DNA of 10,458 nucleotides from Kiritimatiellia bacterium (GTDB lineage: Bacteria > Verrucomicrobiota > Kiritimatiellia > RFP12 > UBA1067). A model generated the notes under the pieces. It made no database searches. It saw nothing but the letters and a program-made list of their open reading frames with translations, and was not told the origin of the DNA. Location of the stretch: positions 1 to 10,458 of the forward strand of contig JAGDAE010000300.1 in assembly GCA_017959645.1 (NCBI GenBank). Direction: 5' to 3'. Positions 1 through 6,839 of this stretch are shown here, piece after piece; position 1 is the stretch's first letter; each line of letters opens with the position of its first letter. The position numbers were made by a program, and so were the translations under genes.

Positions 1-90
1 GACGCGATGCAGAAAGCGGCGAACTGCCTCGACAAACTGGGTTATGCGTCGCGCGCGGAGGAAATGCGCGCTTCCTCCCGCAAGATCTAA
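1..90 (+). CDS. 3' end of an upstream gene, product unknown (partial)
   Basis: Frame 1 is open from the first base to a TAA stop at 88-90 and gives 29 residues, beginning DAMQKAANCLDKLGY and ending in ASSRKI. The composition (Ala, Leu, Tyr and charged residues in an amphipathic helix pattern) would suit the last helices of a TPR protein. TPR genes are often found beside ExbB/ExbD clusters, but too little is present to assign a family. The gap to the next gene is 24 bases with no terminator visible, so this gene is probably co-transcribed with the ExbB gene. The reading frame and stop are seen directly; the TPR idea is inference. Confidence 0.7.
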   Translation, partial: DAMQKAANCLDKLGYASRAEEMRASSRKI

Positions 91-114
91 AACCAACCAA
101 AGGGACAAAACACG

Positions 115-927
115 ATGAACAAGGCAAGAAAAACGTTTGCGGCTTTTGCAATTCTGGTCGGGACCTGCGCGGCGCCAATGGCGGCGTTGCAGTCGGCCGG
201 ACAGGAGATGGTCGACGAAAGCGGGCAGGTGGTCGACCAGTCGACTGTCGCGTCGAGCGGCAAGAGCGGAGGCGGATTCTACCAGATCGTATTCGGCTCC
301 GGCGTTGTGGGCATGCTGCTGTGGTTGGCGCTGTTCGTCGACGCGGGACTTGCGATCTATTTCGCGATCGACTGCTCGATTCTCATCAAACCCGAGAAGC
401 TGATGCCCAAGCGGCTCGTCGACCAGGTGCAGGCGGCGATGGGCGAAGGAGACATCGTGGCCGCGATGGAGGCGTGCCAGAACACGCCTTCATGCATGTC
501 GAACATCCTCGCTGCGGCGTTCCAGCACGTGGAAGAGGGCTTCGACGTCATTCAGGAGGCGGTGACCGCCGCCTCCGACCTCGAGCAGGAGAAGCTCATG
601 CAGCGGCTGACGTGGATATCGGTCTGTTCCAACCTCGGTCCGTCGCTCGGACTGCTCGGAACGGTCCAGGGAATGATCTTGACGTTCCAAGCCCTCGCCA
701 CCGGCGGCGCCGGCGACGCGGCCGCGCTGGCCAACTCGATCGGTCAGGCGCTTTGGACTACCGCCGGCGGCCTCATCGTGTCCATTCCGTCGATTACCGT
801 GTTCTATTCGTTGCGCAACAACGCCAACCGTCTCATTCTCAGAATGACGGCGGTTACGATGGAGTTCCTGAACGGGCTGCGCAACGTCGAGGTCTCCGGC
901 GAAGAGGGCGGCGAAGCGGTGGCGTAA
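115..927 (+). CDS. exbB: MotA/TolQ/ExbB family proton channel subunit with N-terminal signal peptide
   Basis: This 270-residue protein is an ExbB/TolQ-type inner-membrane subunit. With ExbD it forms a channel that turns proton flow into mechanical work on a periplasmic partner. Residues 1-23 look like a cleavable signal peptide (KARK, a hydrophobic stretch, then AAPMA). A Ser/Gly-rich segment of about 30 residues follows. Membrane helices lie at about 57-85, 166-190 and 210-233. The family signature LGLLGTVQGMILTF (178-191) is present, and TM3 has ALWTTAGGLIVSIPS, whose Thr pair matches the channel-lining Thr region of ExbB. The cytoplasmic part lies between the first two helices. AAAGGGA at 99-105, 9 bases before the ATG, supports the start. 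The stop abuts the next ATG directly. The substrate or partner cannot be told from this protein; TolQ or another MotA-like role is possible. Confidence 0.93.
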   Translation: MNKARKTFAAFAILVGTCAAPMAALQSAGQEMVDESGQVVDQSTVASSGKSGGGFYQIVFGSGVVGMLLWLALFVDAGLAIYFAIDCSILIKPEKLMPKRLVDQVQAAMGEGDIVAAMEACQNTPSCMSNILAAAFQHVEEGFDVIQEAVTAASDLEQEKLMQRLTWISVCSNLGPSLGLLGTVQGMILTFQALATGGAGDAAALANSIGQALWTTAGGLIVSIPSITVFYSLRNNANRLILRMTAVTMEFLNGLRNVEVSGEEGGEAVA

Positions 928-1398
928 ATGGCCAGAAAACCACAACAAAACCCCCAGCTCGACATGACGCCGATGATCGACGTCGTGTTCGAACTGATCA
1001 TCTTCTTCGTCGTCACGCTCGTCGAGGCGCAGAAGAAGGACGAGACGATCGAGCTGGAGGACGGGCAGCACGGAGTCGTGCTGACGCCAGACGAACTGCC
1101 GCCGACGCACATGCAGATCGACATCGGTCTGCACAAGGACGGGCCGAGGCGCGGCAAGCCGCGCGTCTCCATGGGCGACGTCGAAATCACGATGGACGAG
1201 ATTGCGCGAAGAGTGAAGATCCGCAAAGAGAAATACGGCGAGTTCCCGGTCATGATCCGCGCGGATTTCGCGGTTCCCCACAAAGCGGTCGCCCAGGTGA
1301 TGAACGCATTCTGCGCCGCCGGAATCTGGAAGATTTCGTTCACCGCCGTGCAGGAGGACAAAACGCATTCGCGAAAGCGTCTAAAGAGGGTGAAGTGA
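928..1398 (+). CDS. exbD: ExbD/TolR family channel subunit, first paralogue
   Basis: This 156-residue ExbD/TolR protein has a short cytoplasmic N-terminus, one membrane helix at about 16-33 and a periplasmic domain. The motif LDMTPMIDVVFELIIFFVV contains Asp18, which corresponds to the proton-carrying Asp of the family (E. coli ExbD Asp25). The periplasmic domain has an insertion at about 45-80 relative to the second paralogue. It keeps the late ExbD pattern MIRADFAVPHKAVAQVMNAF and ends in a strongly basic tail (KTHSRKRLKRVK). It starts immediately after the ExbB stop (TAAATG), so translation is probably coupled. Two ExbD copies after one ExbB suggests a heteromeric ExbD dimer, since ExbD works as a dimer inside an ExbB pentamer; that pairing is inferred. 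Confidence 0.93.
   Translation: MARKPQQNPQLDMTPMIDVVFELIIFFVVTLVEAQKKDETIELEDGQHGVVLTPDELPPTHMQIDIGLHKDGPRRGKPRVSMGDVEITMDEIARRVKIRKEKYGEFPVMIRADFAVPHKAVAQVMNAFCAAGIWKISFTAVQEDKTHSRKRLKRVK
952..1010 (+). repeat. 59-bp direct repeat, copy 1 (ExbD membrane-helix segment)
   Basis: These 59 bases, starting CCCCAGCTCGAC and ending TTCTTCGT, occur again without a mismatch at 1427-1485. They cover codons 9-28 of the first ExbD gene and include the Asp18 codon. Flanking codons for the same residues differ between the copies, so the identity has sharp edges. Confidence 0.9.
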
Positions 1399-1402
1399 CA
1401 TT

Positions 1403-1813
1403 ATGGCGAGGAAGCCCCAGGACAATCCCCAGCTCGACATGACGCCGATGATCGACGTCGTGTTCGAACTGATCATCTTCTTCGTGGTGACGATCAAGCA
1501 GGAGGACGTCTTCTCCAAGCTGAACGTCAACCGCCCCCAGGCGTCAGGCGCCGCGACGAACAACGACGACATCACCGTAACCATCGAAGTGGGCCGGCGC
1601 TACGACAACAGCCCCAACGGCGTCATTCTCTACAATTCCCGCGAAGTCAAGCGCAGCGAACTCGACACCAATCTGCGCGAGATCGCGCGCACGTCGAAGA
1701 AGACCCCGATCATCGTCAGATGCACGGAGGACAGCCCCCATAAGGCGCTGGTCGACGTTCTCGACATTTGCTACAAGAACGGACTTTTCAGCGTAAGCGT
1801 GTTCACCCAGTGA
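1403..1813 (+). CDS. exbD: ExbD/TolR family channel subunit, second paralogue
   Basis: This 136-residue ExbD/TolR paralogue matches the previous gene's product at 29 of its first 30 residues, including the TM helix and Asp18. The periplasmic domains then diverge strongly; this one has DITVTIEVGRR, TPIIVRCTEDSPHKALVDVLD and ends SVSVFTQ, closer to the usual ExbD length. Pro-His-Lys-Ala in the last third is shared by both copies. The start is 4 bases after the upstream stop. A purine-rich AAGAGGG at 1384-1390, inside the previous gene, may serve as its ribosome site. The likely role is as the partner of the first ExbD in a mixed dimer or in alternative channel assemblies. Confidence 0.93.
   Translation: MARKPQDNPQLDMTPMIDVVFELIIFFVVTIKQEDVFSKLNVNRPQASGAATNNDDITVTIEVGRRYDNSPNGVILYNSREVKRSELDTNLREIARTSKKTPIIVRCTEDSPHKALVDVLDICYKNGLFSVSVFTQ
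1427..1485 (+). repeat. 59-bp direct repeat, copy 2 (ExbD membrane-helix segment)
   Basis: Exact copy of 952-1010, 475 bases downstream, in the same codon phase. The base before it differs (T at 1426, C at 951), and so does the first Val codon after it (GTG versus GTC). Confidence 0.9.
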
Positions 1814-1818
1814 ACCGG

Positions 1819-1826
1819 AAGGAGGT
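1819..1826 (+). promoter_or_regulatory. Strong Shine-Dalgarno site of the toroid-protein gene
   Basis: AAGGAGGT lies three bases before the ATG at 1830. It is the closest match to the anti-Shine-Dalgarno sequence in the window, although the spacing is short. Most neighbouring genes have weaker A-rich or overlapping sites. Confidence 0.7.
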
Positions 1827-1829
1827 CAT

Positions 1830-3587
1830 ATGGCCGAGGAAGAATACGAAGAGGTTGTGGAAGGGGAAGGCGCGGCCGAGGAGATAGCCGCCGGACTCGA
1901 GGAGATCGAGAGGCAGTACGAGGAGCGCGGATTCTTCAGACGTCTGAACGACATGTTCAAGGGTCTGGGGATGTCTCACGCCTCGCGCGAGTACAAGCTA
2001 GCGCGCATCGAGCTCCAGCGGTTGGCGGCGCCGCTGATCGCGATTCTCGCGCCGGTTCTCGGCGTGATAATCCTCATCGTCGTCACCGCCGTCTCCGGCC
2101 AAAAGAAGACCGTGATCAACGTCGACATAGCCAAGGCGGAGGATCCGATCGAGGAGCCGGTCGACGAGCCGGAGCCGCCGGACGACATCGAGCCGCCGCC
2201 GATGGAGGAGATGGAAATCACCGTTGACACCCCGAGTCCCTCTCCGGTCACCACGCTAGCGCCGGTCCCCACCCCGCCGAACACCCAGGTCTCGACCAAA
2301 CCGGCTCCGCAGGACGCGGTTGCGTTCGTGCAGTCGCCGGTCAAGATGGCTTCGCTCGCCTCTTCGCGGACCCCTGGCCGCATCGGCGCGGCGACGCAGG
2401 GCGGCGACGGCTACGGCGACGCCCTTACCGAGGCGTGCGTGATGAAGATTCTCTGGTGGCTCAAGGCGACCCAGAATACCGACGGCAGCTGGGGCGGCGG
2501 CGGCTATGAGACGGCGAACACCGGTTTCGCGATTCTTACCTATCTCGCGCACGGCGAGTTCCCCGGCTCCCCGTCGCCGTACAAGCACGACTTCGGACCG
2601 GTCGTGCAGCGCGCGGTCGAATATCTGCTCGCCCATCTGCAGGAGCAGGAATACCAAGAGGGGACCAAGACGCTAAAGACGGTGAGATTCAATCCGTCGG
2701 ACGGATCCGAGTACAGCTTCCTGATTGCGACCTACGCGCTCAGCGAGGCGTACGGCCTCACGAAAAACCCGAATTGCAAAGAGGCGGCGCTGAAGTGTCT
2801 GACCCGCATAATCAAAGGCCAGTCGCCGACCGGCGGCTGGGACTACAACGTCAATCCGAAATCGACGCGCGACGACCTCTCGTTCGCCGGGTGGGCGATT
2901 CAGGCGCTGAAGGCCGGCAAGATGGCCGGCCTCAAGCCCGAGGGGCTCGAGAAGGCGATCGCGAAGGCGATAACCTGCCTCAAGAAGCGCAGCTATTCGC
3001 GCACCGCAGGCTTCACCTACACGCCGATGGGCGGCAACACCGGCGGCGCGACCGGTCTCGCCGGCGTGGGGTGTCTGGCGATGCAGCTTCTCGGCCACGG
3101 CACGGAGCCGGAGGCGAAGAACGCGCTGGACGTCATGCGCGACTGGCAGCCGTCGTTCGACCCGAAGACGCTCACCAAGGTCAACGACGGCATCGTCTGC
3201 CCGCAGTACTACTGCTACTACGCGACGCAGTGCAAATACCAGGCGGGAATGCGCGCCGGCGCCACCAAGCCTGACGAAGACAACTGGCTGAAGTGGAACG
3301 TCGCGATGAAGAAGCTCTACCCGCGCGCCATAATCGATCTGCCGGAGAAGGTCAACGACTACAAGGGCAAAGGCCACAAGCAGGGATATTTCGAGAATAA
3401 AGACGCCCATACCTCGCGTCCGTTCATGGATTCCTGCCTCGCCGCCCTCCAGCTGATGGTCTACTACCGCTATCTGCCGACGACTTCGGTCAAGGCCGGC
3501 GAGGCGGAACCCGAGAGCAAGGACGACGATGCGGCGGAGCTGGCTGTCGACAAGGGCGACGACGTTGATGTCGAGGTCGATATCTGA
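1830..3587 (+). CDS. Membrane-anchored TonB-like linker protein with squalene-cyclase/prenyltransferase-type alpha/alpha-toroid domain
   Basis: This 585-residue protein has four visible parts: an acidic cytoplasmic N-terminus (1-60), one membrane helix (about 66-89), a Pro/Glu-rich linker (about 97-160, with EEPVDEPEPPDDIEPPP) and a large repeat domain (about 195-550). The repeat domain resembles the prenyltransferase/squalene oxidase repeat family. Its QW-like motifs are QNTDGSWGGG (215-224), GQSPTGGWDYN (330-340) and RTAGFTYTP (391-399), with alternating helices between them. I see no DXDD motif of squalene-hopene cyclase, so terpene cyclisation is unlikely and a binding or structural role is more plausible. 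An acidic tail (DDDAAELAVDKGDDVDVEVDI is its core) ends the protein at 565-585. The anchor plus linker is the architecture of TonB, and the gene follows ExbB/ExbD/ExbD, so it is the probable moving partner of the channel. The partner role is inferred. Confidence 0.85.
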   Translation: MAEEEYEEVVEGEGAAEEIAAGLEEIERQYEERGFFRRLNDMFKGLGMSHASREYKLARIELQRLAAPLIAILAPVLGVIILIVVTAVSGQKKTVINVDIAKAEDPIEEPVDEPEPPDDIEPPPMEEMEITVDTPSPSPVTTLAPVPTPPNTQVSTKPAPQDAVAFVQSPVKMASLASSRTPGRIGAATQGGDGYGDALTEACVMKILWWLKATQNTDGSWGGGGYETANTGFAILTYLAHGEFPGSPSPYKHDFGPVVQRAVEYLLAHLQEQEYQEGTKTLKTVRFNPSDGSEYSFLIATYALSEAYGLTKNPNCKEAALKCLTRIIKGQSPTGGWDYNVNPKSTRDDLSFAGWAIQALKAGKMAGLKPEGLEKAIAKAITCLKKRSYSRTAGFTYTPMGGNTGGATGLAGVGCLAMQLLGHGTEPEAKNALDVMRDWQPSFDPKTLTKVNDGIVCPQYYCYYATQCKYQAGMRAGATKPDEDNWLKWNVAMKKLYPRAIIDLPEKVNDYKGKGHKQGYFENKDAHTSRPFMDSCLAALQLMVYYRYLPTTSVKAGEAEPESKDDDAAELAVDKGDDVDVEVDI

Positions 3588-3589
3588 CG

Positions 3590-4813
3590 ATGGGGTTTTC
3601 TTCCTTCCTGGCGCTTAAATACCTGCGTCCAAAGCGCTCGGTCGCGTCGGTGATCGCCTGCGTGTCGGTTCTCGGCGTCATGCTCGGGGTCGCCGCCGTG
3701 ATAATCGTGCGCAGCGTGATGACCGGTTTCGGCGACATCTGGGAAGAAAAGATTCTCGACTTCAAGCCCCATCTTTCGCTGGTACCGAAAACCGGGAATG
3801 CCGTTTTCGGCGAAGAGCGCCTGGCGGAAGCGATTCGCGGAATCGATGGTGTGACGTGCGTTACGCCGGAGATCGACACGCGAGTGCTACTTTCGTTCCG
3901 CGGACGCGTTCTCGCGCCGGTTCTGATCGGTGTCGATGCCGCCGGTTTTACTGGCGCCTACCGCCTCGGGCAGCCGCGAGCCGGCACGTTCGATCTCGAC
4001 GGCGACACGATCGTCCTCGGCGTCCACGTCGCCCGTTCGCTCGGGGTCAGGGTCGGCGACGAGGTTGTCGTATATTCGCCGAAGACGCTGGCGGCGAACG
4101 ACGAGGTGTATCTGCCGCTCAAATGGAAGGTAGGCGGAATCTTCTCCTGCGGGCAGTACGACTACGACTCCGGCTACGCGGTCGCATCGCTCGCGAATCT
4201 GCGCGATCTAATGGGAATGGAGAGCGGAGTTTTCGCGATCCACGTCAAGACCGGCTGCCCGACCGACGCGAAGAAATTCGGCGAGATCTGCGGAAAGATT
4301 GCGGAGCTCGACGGTTCGCTGCGCCAGATTTCGTGGCAGGAGGCAGACCGCGAACTGTTCGGCGCGCTGGCGGTCGAGAAGAACATGACCGCGATCCTGC
4401 TGCTTCTCATCTCGCTGGTCGCGCTCTTCTGCGTGATGAACACGCTGCTGGTCCTGACCGTGCAGAAGACTCCTGAGATCGGTCTTTTGAAGGCGCTCGG
4501 GTTCGGCCGGCGCGAAATAATGGGCGTGTTCATGGTCCACGGAATGGTGCAGTGCACGCTAGGCGTGGTTCTCGGGCTGCTGGCGAGCTGGGCGGTGCTG
4601 TCGAATCTCCAGAATATCGTCGAATGGCTCGGCTCGATCGGCGTTCCGGTGTTCCCGGAGTCGGTCTACGGGCTGGCCGAGATTCCGCACCGTATCGTGT
4701 TCGGAGACATCGTCTGGACGGTGGCAATCGTCTACGTTTTCGGAATACTGGCGTCGCTCGTGCCGGCGATGCTGGCGGCGCTGAAAGACCCGATAAAGGC
4801 GTTGAATGAATAG
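3590..4813 (+). CDS. lolE: LolC/LolE family ABC transporter permease (FtsX type)
   Basis: This 407-residue inner-membrane permease releases lipoproteins from the inner membrane for transfer to the outer membrane. The N-terminus has the family hallmark FLALKYLRPKRSVASVI, followed by TM1 (about 20-43) and ILDFKPHLSLV. A large periplasmic domain (about 45-265) comes before three further helices at about 268-291, 313-337 and 373-397. KTPEIGLLKALGFGRREI (293-310) is the cytoplasmic coupling segment that contacts the ATPase. The length fits LolC/LolE (about 400 residues). It starts 2 bases after the toroid-protein stop and overlaps the ATPase gene by 8 bases. Only one permease gene is present here, so the transporter may be a homodimer (LolF style) unless a second gene lies elsewhere. 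Confidence 0.9.
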   Translation: MGFSSFLALKYLRPKRSVASVIACVSVLGVMLGVAAVIIVRSVMTGFGDIWEEKILDFKPHLSLVPKTGNAVFGEERLAEAIRGIDGVTCVTPEIDTRVLLSFRGRVLAPVLIGVDAAGFTGAYRLGQPRAGTFDLDGDTIVLGVHVARSLGVRVGDEVVVYSPKTLAANDEVYLPLKWKVGGIFSCGQYDYDSGYAVASLANLRDLMGMESGVFAIHVKTGCPTDAKKFGEICGKIAELDGSLRQISWQEADRELFGALAVEKNMTAILLLLISLVALFCVMNTLLVLTVQKTPEIGLLKALGFGRREIMGVFMVHGMVQCTLGVVLGLLASWAVLSNLQNIVEWLGSIGVPVFPESVYGLAEIPHRIVFGDIVWTVAIVYVFGILASLVPAMLAALKDPIKALNE

Positions 4814-5453
4814 CGACTTCAAACCTGTGGTGCTGGGGACGATCGACCTGAAGAAACGGTTCAAACTGCCGGGGCAGCGTCCGATCGAAGTGCTCAAGGG
4901 CGTGAACCTTTCGGTCCGCGCCGGCGAGAAGGTGGCGATTGTCGGGCGCTCCGGCGCCGGAAAGTCGACGCTTCTGCACATTCTCGGCGGACTTCTGAAG
5001 CCGACGTCGGGTACGGTTACGCGTCCGGACAATGTCGGATTCGTGTTCCAGAGCTACCATCTGATGCCGGAGCTTACGGTGCTCGAGAACGTGCTGCTGC
5101 CGACGATGGCGCGGCGTTTCGCCGGCAAGCTCCGCGAACGCTTCCGCGAGCGCGCGCTCGAGCTTCTCGAACAGGTGCGTCTCTCCGGCCGGCGCGACCA
5201 TCTGCCTGGCGAGCTTTCGGGCGGCGAGCGCCAGCGCGTGGCGCTGGCGCGGGCGCTGGTGGCCGATCCCGGCGTGGTTCTCGCCGACGAGCCGACCGGC
5301 AATCTCGACGCGCTGACCGGCGCGGACATTCTGCGCATCCTGTCCGAACTTTCGAGGGGCGGCGAGGCGGCGCTCGTGATGGTGACGCACTCTCCCGAAG
5401 CGGCGGCGGTGTGCGACCGCGAACTTACGCTCGAGAACGGGACGCTCCACTGA
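4806..5453 (+). CDS. lolD: LolD-type ABC transporter ATPase, lipoprotein release
   Basis: This 215-residue ATPase powers the permease encoded just upstream. All catalytic motifs are visible: Walker A GRSGAGKST (47-55), Q-loop Gln82 in FVFQSYHLMP, ABC signature LSGGERQ (137-143), Walker B VVLADE (157-162), D-loop GNLD and the H-loop His195 in VTHSPE. FQSYHLMPELTVLENV and LSGGERQRVALARALV are typical of LolD. The stretch between TSG (67-69) and the Q-loop is about 17 residues shorter than in E. coli LolD, removing most of the antiparallel-beta arm. The ATG overlaps the permease stop by 8 bases, so translation is coupled. A macrolide-exporter or FtsE-like ATPase is the alternative, but the LolE-type neighbour favours LolD. 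Confidence 0.9.
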   Translation: MNSDFKPVVLGTIDLKKRFKLPGQRPIEVLKGVNLSVRAGEKVAIVGRSGAGKSTLLHILGGLLKPTSGTVTRPDNVGFVFQSYHLMPELTVLENVLLPTMARRFAGKLRERFRERALELLEQVRLSGRRDHLPGELSGGERQRVALARALVADPGVVLADEPTGNLDALTGADILRILSELSRGGEAALVMVTHSPEAAAVCDRELTLENGTLH

Positions 5454-5495
5454 AGGCTTTAACGAATCGAAACAGACAAGGAAAGGAAGAAAACG

Positions 5496-6839
5496 ATGGG
5501 TATTTTCAAGGCGTACGACATACGCGGCGTGTACGGCGAGGAGTTGACAGACCGCATGTTCTACAAGATCGCCCGCGCCTATGCGCAGTTCCTGCGCCCG
5601 AAGAAGGTTGTCGTCGGCCGCGACTGCAGAAAGTCGTCGCCGGCCCTGTTCGCCGCCTTCGCGCAGGGGCTGGTCGACGAGGCGGTGGAGGTTGTCGACA
5701 TCGGCATGGTCTCGACGCCGATGAGCTATTTCGCCAATGGTTCGCTCGGCGCGGACGGCTCGGTGATGATCACGGCTTCGCACAACACGAAGGAATGGAA
5801 CGGCTGCAAGCTTTGCCGCGCCGGCGCGGTGCCGATATCCGGCGCAACCGGAATCAAGGATATCGAAAAGCTCGTCGCTGGGATGAGCGGTTTCGAGCCT
5901 CCCTACGGAGCGGGCAAGGTGGTGAAGGCCGACGTTTCCGCGGCCTACGGTGAGCACGTGCGCAAATTCGCGCACATGAAAAGGCCGCTCCGGCTCGCGC
6001 TCGATTTCGCCAACGGAATGGGTATCGCTGAATCGGTCGCGTTCGGCGGCAGCGACATTTCGTACGATTCGCTCTACGGCGAATACGACGGGGACTTCCC
6101 CAACCACGAGGCGAATCCGCTGAAGACCGAGACGCTCGCCGACCTCCAGTCGCTGATAAAGGCGAATCCCGGCAAATACGCATTCGGCGTGGCGTACGAC
6201 GGCGACGCCGACCGGGCCGGTTTCGTGGACGAGAAGGGTGAGACGGTTCCCATGGATTTCGTGACCGCGCTCGTCGCCCGCGATCTGCTCGCATCCAATC
6301 CGGGTGCGGCGTGCTTCTACGATTTGAGGTCGACGAAAGTTTGCGAGGAGGCGATCGCCGCCGCCGGAGGAAGGCCGATGATGTCGCGCGTCGGGCATTC
6401 GTTCATCAAAGACCAGATGCGGCAGAACGATGCGATCTTCGCCGGGGAGCTTTCCGGCCACTACTACTTCAAGGCCAACTATACGGCCGAGTCTTCATCG
6501 ATGGCGACTTTCGCGCTCGCGAACATCGTCTCGGCTTCGGAAAAGCCGCTCTCCGAGCTTGTCGCGCCTTTGCGCAAGTATTTCCAGTCCGGCGAAATCA
6601 ACACGAAGACGGCGGTTCCGCCCGGCGAGGTTCTCGCCAGGATCAAGGCGGAATATTCTGCGAAGGCGAAAGTGTTCGAGCTGGACGGCGTCACGGTCGA
6701 CGCCTGGGAGAGCGAAGGCTGGTGGGCGAACGTCAGAATGTCCAACACCGAGCCGCTCGTGCGGCTCAATCTCGAAGCAAAGACCAAAGCGTCCATGGAG
6801 GCGAAACGCGATGAATTTCTCGCTCGGATCCGCGCTTGA
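5496..6839 (+). CDS. manB: Phosphomannomutase/phosphoglucomutase
   Basis: This 447-residue cytoplasmic alpha-D-phosphohexomutase interconverts the 6-phosphate and 1-phosphate of mannose and/or glucose, feeding GDP-mannose or UDP-glucose for surface polysaccharides. Visible sites are KAYDIRG (5-11), the active-site phosphoserine Ser95 in ITASHNT, the magnesium loop DGDADR (235-240), the sugar-binding loop GELSGHYYF (317-325) and the phosphate-binding loop RMSNTEP (414-420). All four domains of the family are present at normal length. The loop reads SHNT where the usual family motif is SHNP. A 42-base A-rich leader with AAAGGAAGA at 5482-5490 precedes the start, so it may be translated independently of lolD. 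Specificity for mannose or glucose cannot be decided from sequence; algC-like dual activity is possible. Confidence 0.92.
   Translation: MGIFKAYDIRGVYGEELTDRMFYKIARAYAQFLRPKKVVVGRDCRKSSPALFAAFAQGLVDEAVEVVDIGMVSTPMSYFANGSLGADGSVMITASHNTKEWNGCKLCRAGAVPISGATGIKDIEKLVAGMSGFEPPYGAGKVVKADVSAAYGEHVRKFAHMKRPLRLALDFANGMGIAESVAFGGSDISYDSLYGEYDGDFPNHEANPLKTETLADLQSLIKANPGKYAFGVAYDGDADRAGFVDEKGETVPMDFVTALVARDLLASNPGAACFYDLRSTKVCEEAIAAAGGRPMMSRVGHSFIKDQMRQNDAIFAGELSGHYYFKANYTAESSSMATFALANIVSASEKPLSELVAPLRKYFQSGEINTKTAVPPGEVLARIKAEYSAKAKVFELDGVTVDAWESEGWWANVRMSNTEPLVRLNLEAKTKASMEAKRDEFLARIRA
6797..6801 (+). promoter_or_regulatory. Ribosome binding site that fixes the TPR lipoprotein start
   Basis: GGAGG lies 9 bases before the ATG at 6811, inside the end of the mutase gene. 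It supports this start over the open frame that extends further upstream within the mutase gene. Confidence 0.7.

Noticed and set aside
490..1368. Long minus-strand open frame opposite the ExbB and ExbD genes
   Set aside because: It is rich in Arg, His and Asp with no recognisable domain and lies opposite two certain genes; this is a usual GC-rich shadow frame.
1830..3587. Active terpene cyclase or prenyltransferase
   Set aside because: The QW-like repeats suggest the fold, but the DXDD catalytic motif is not visible and the protein is anchored behind a TonB-like linker.
4530..6461. 643-codon minus-strand open frame across the Lol and mutase genes
   Set aside because: The opposite strand carries three well-motivated genes with all catalytic motifs. 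The translated product is Arg/His-rich with no family motif.
6430..6810. 5' extension of the TPR lipoprotein frame into the mutase gene
   Set aside because: It lies within the mutase gene, reads as Arg/Ser-rich noise, and would bury the lipoprotein signal that starts at 6811 behind GGAGG.
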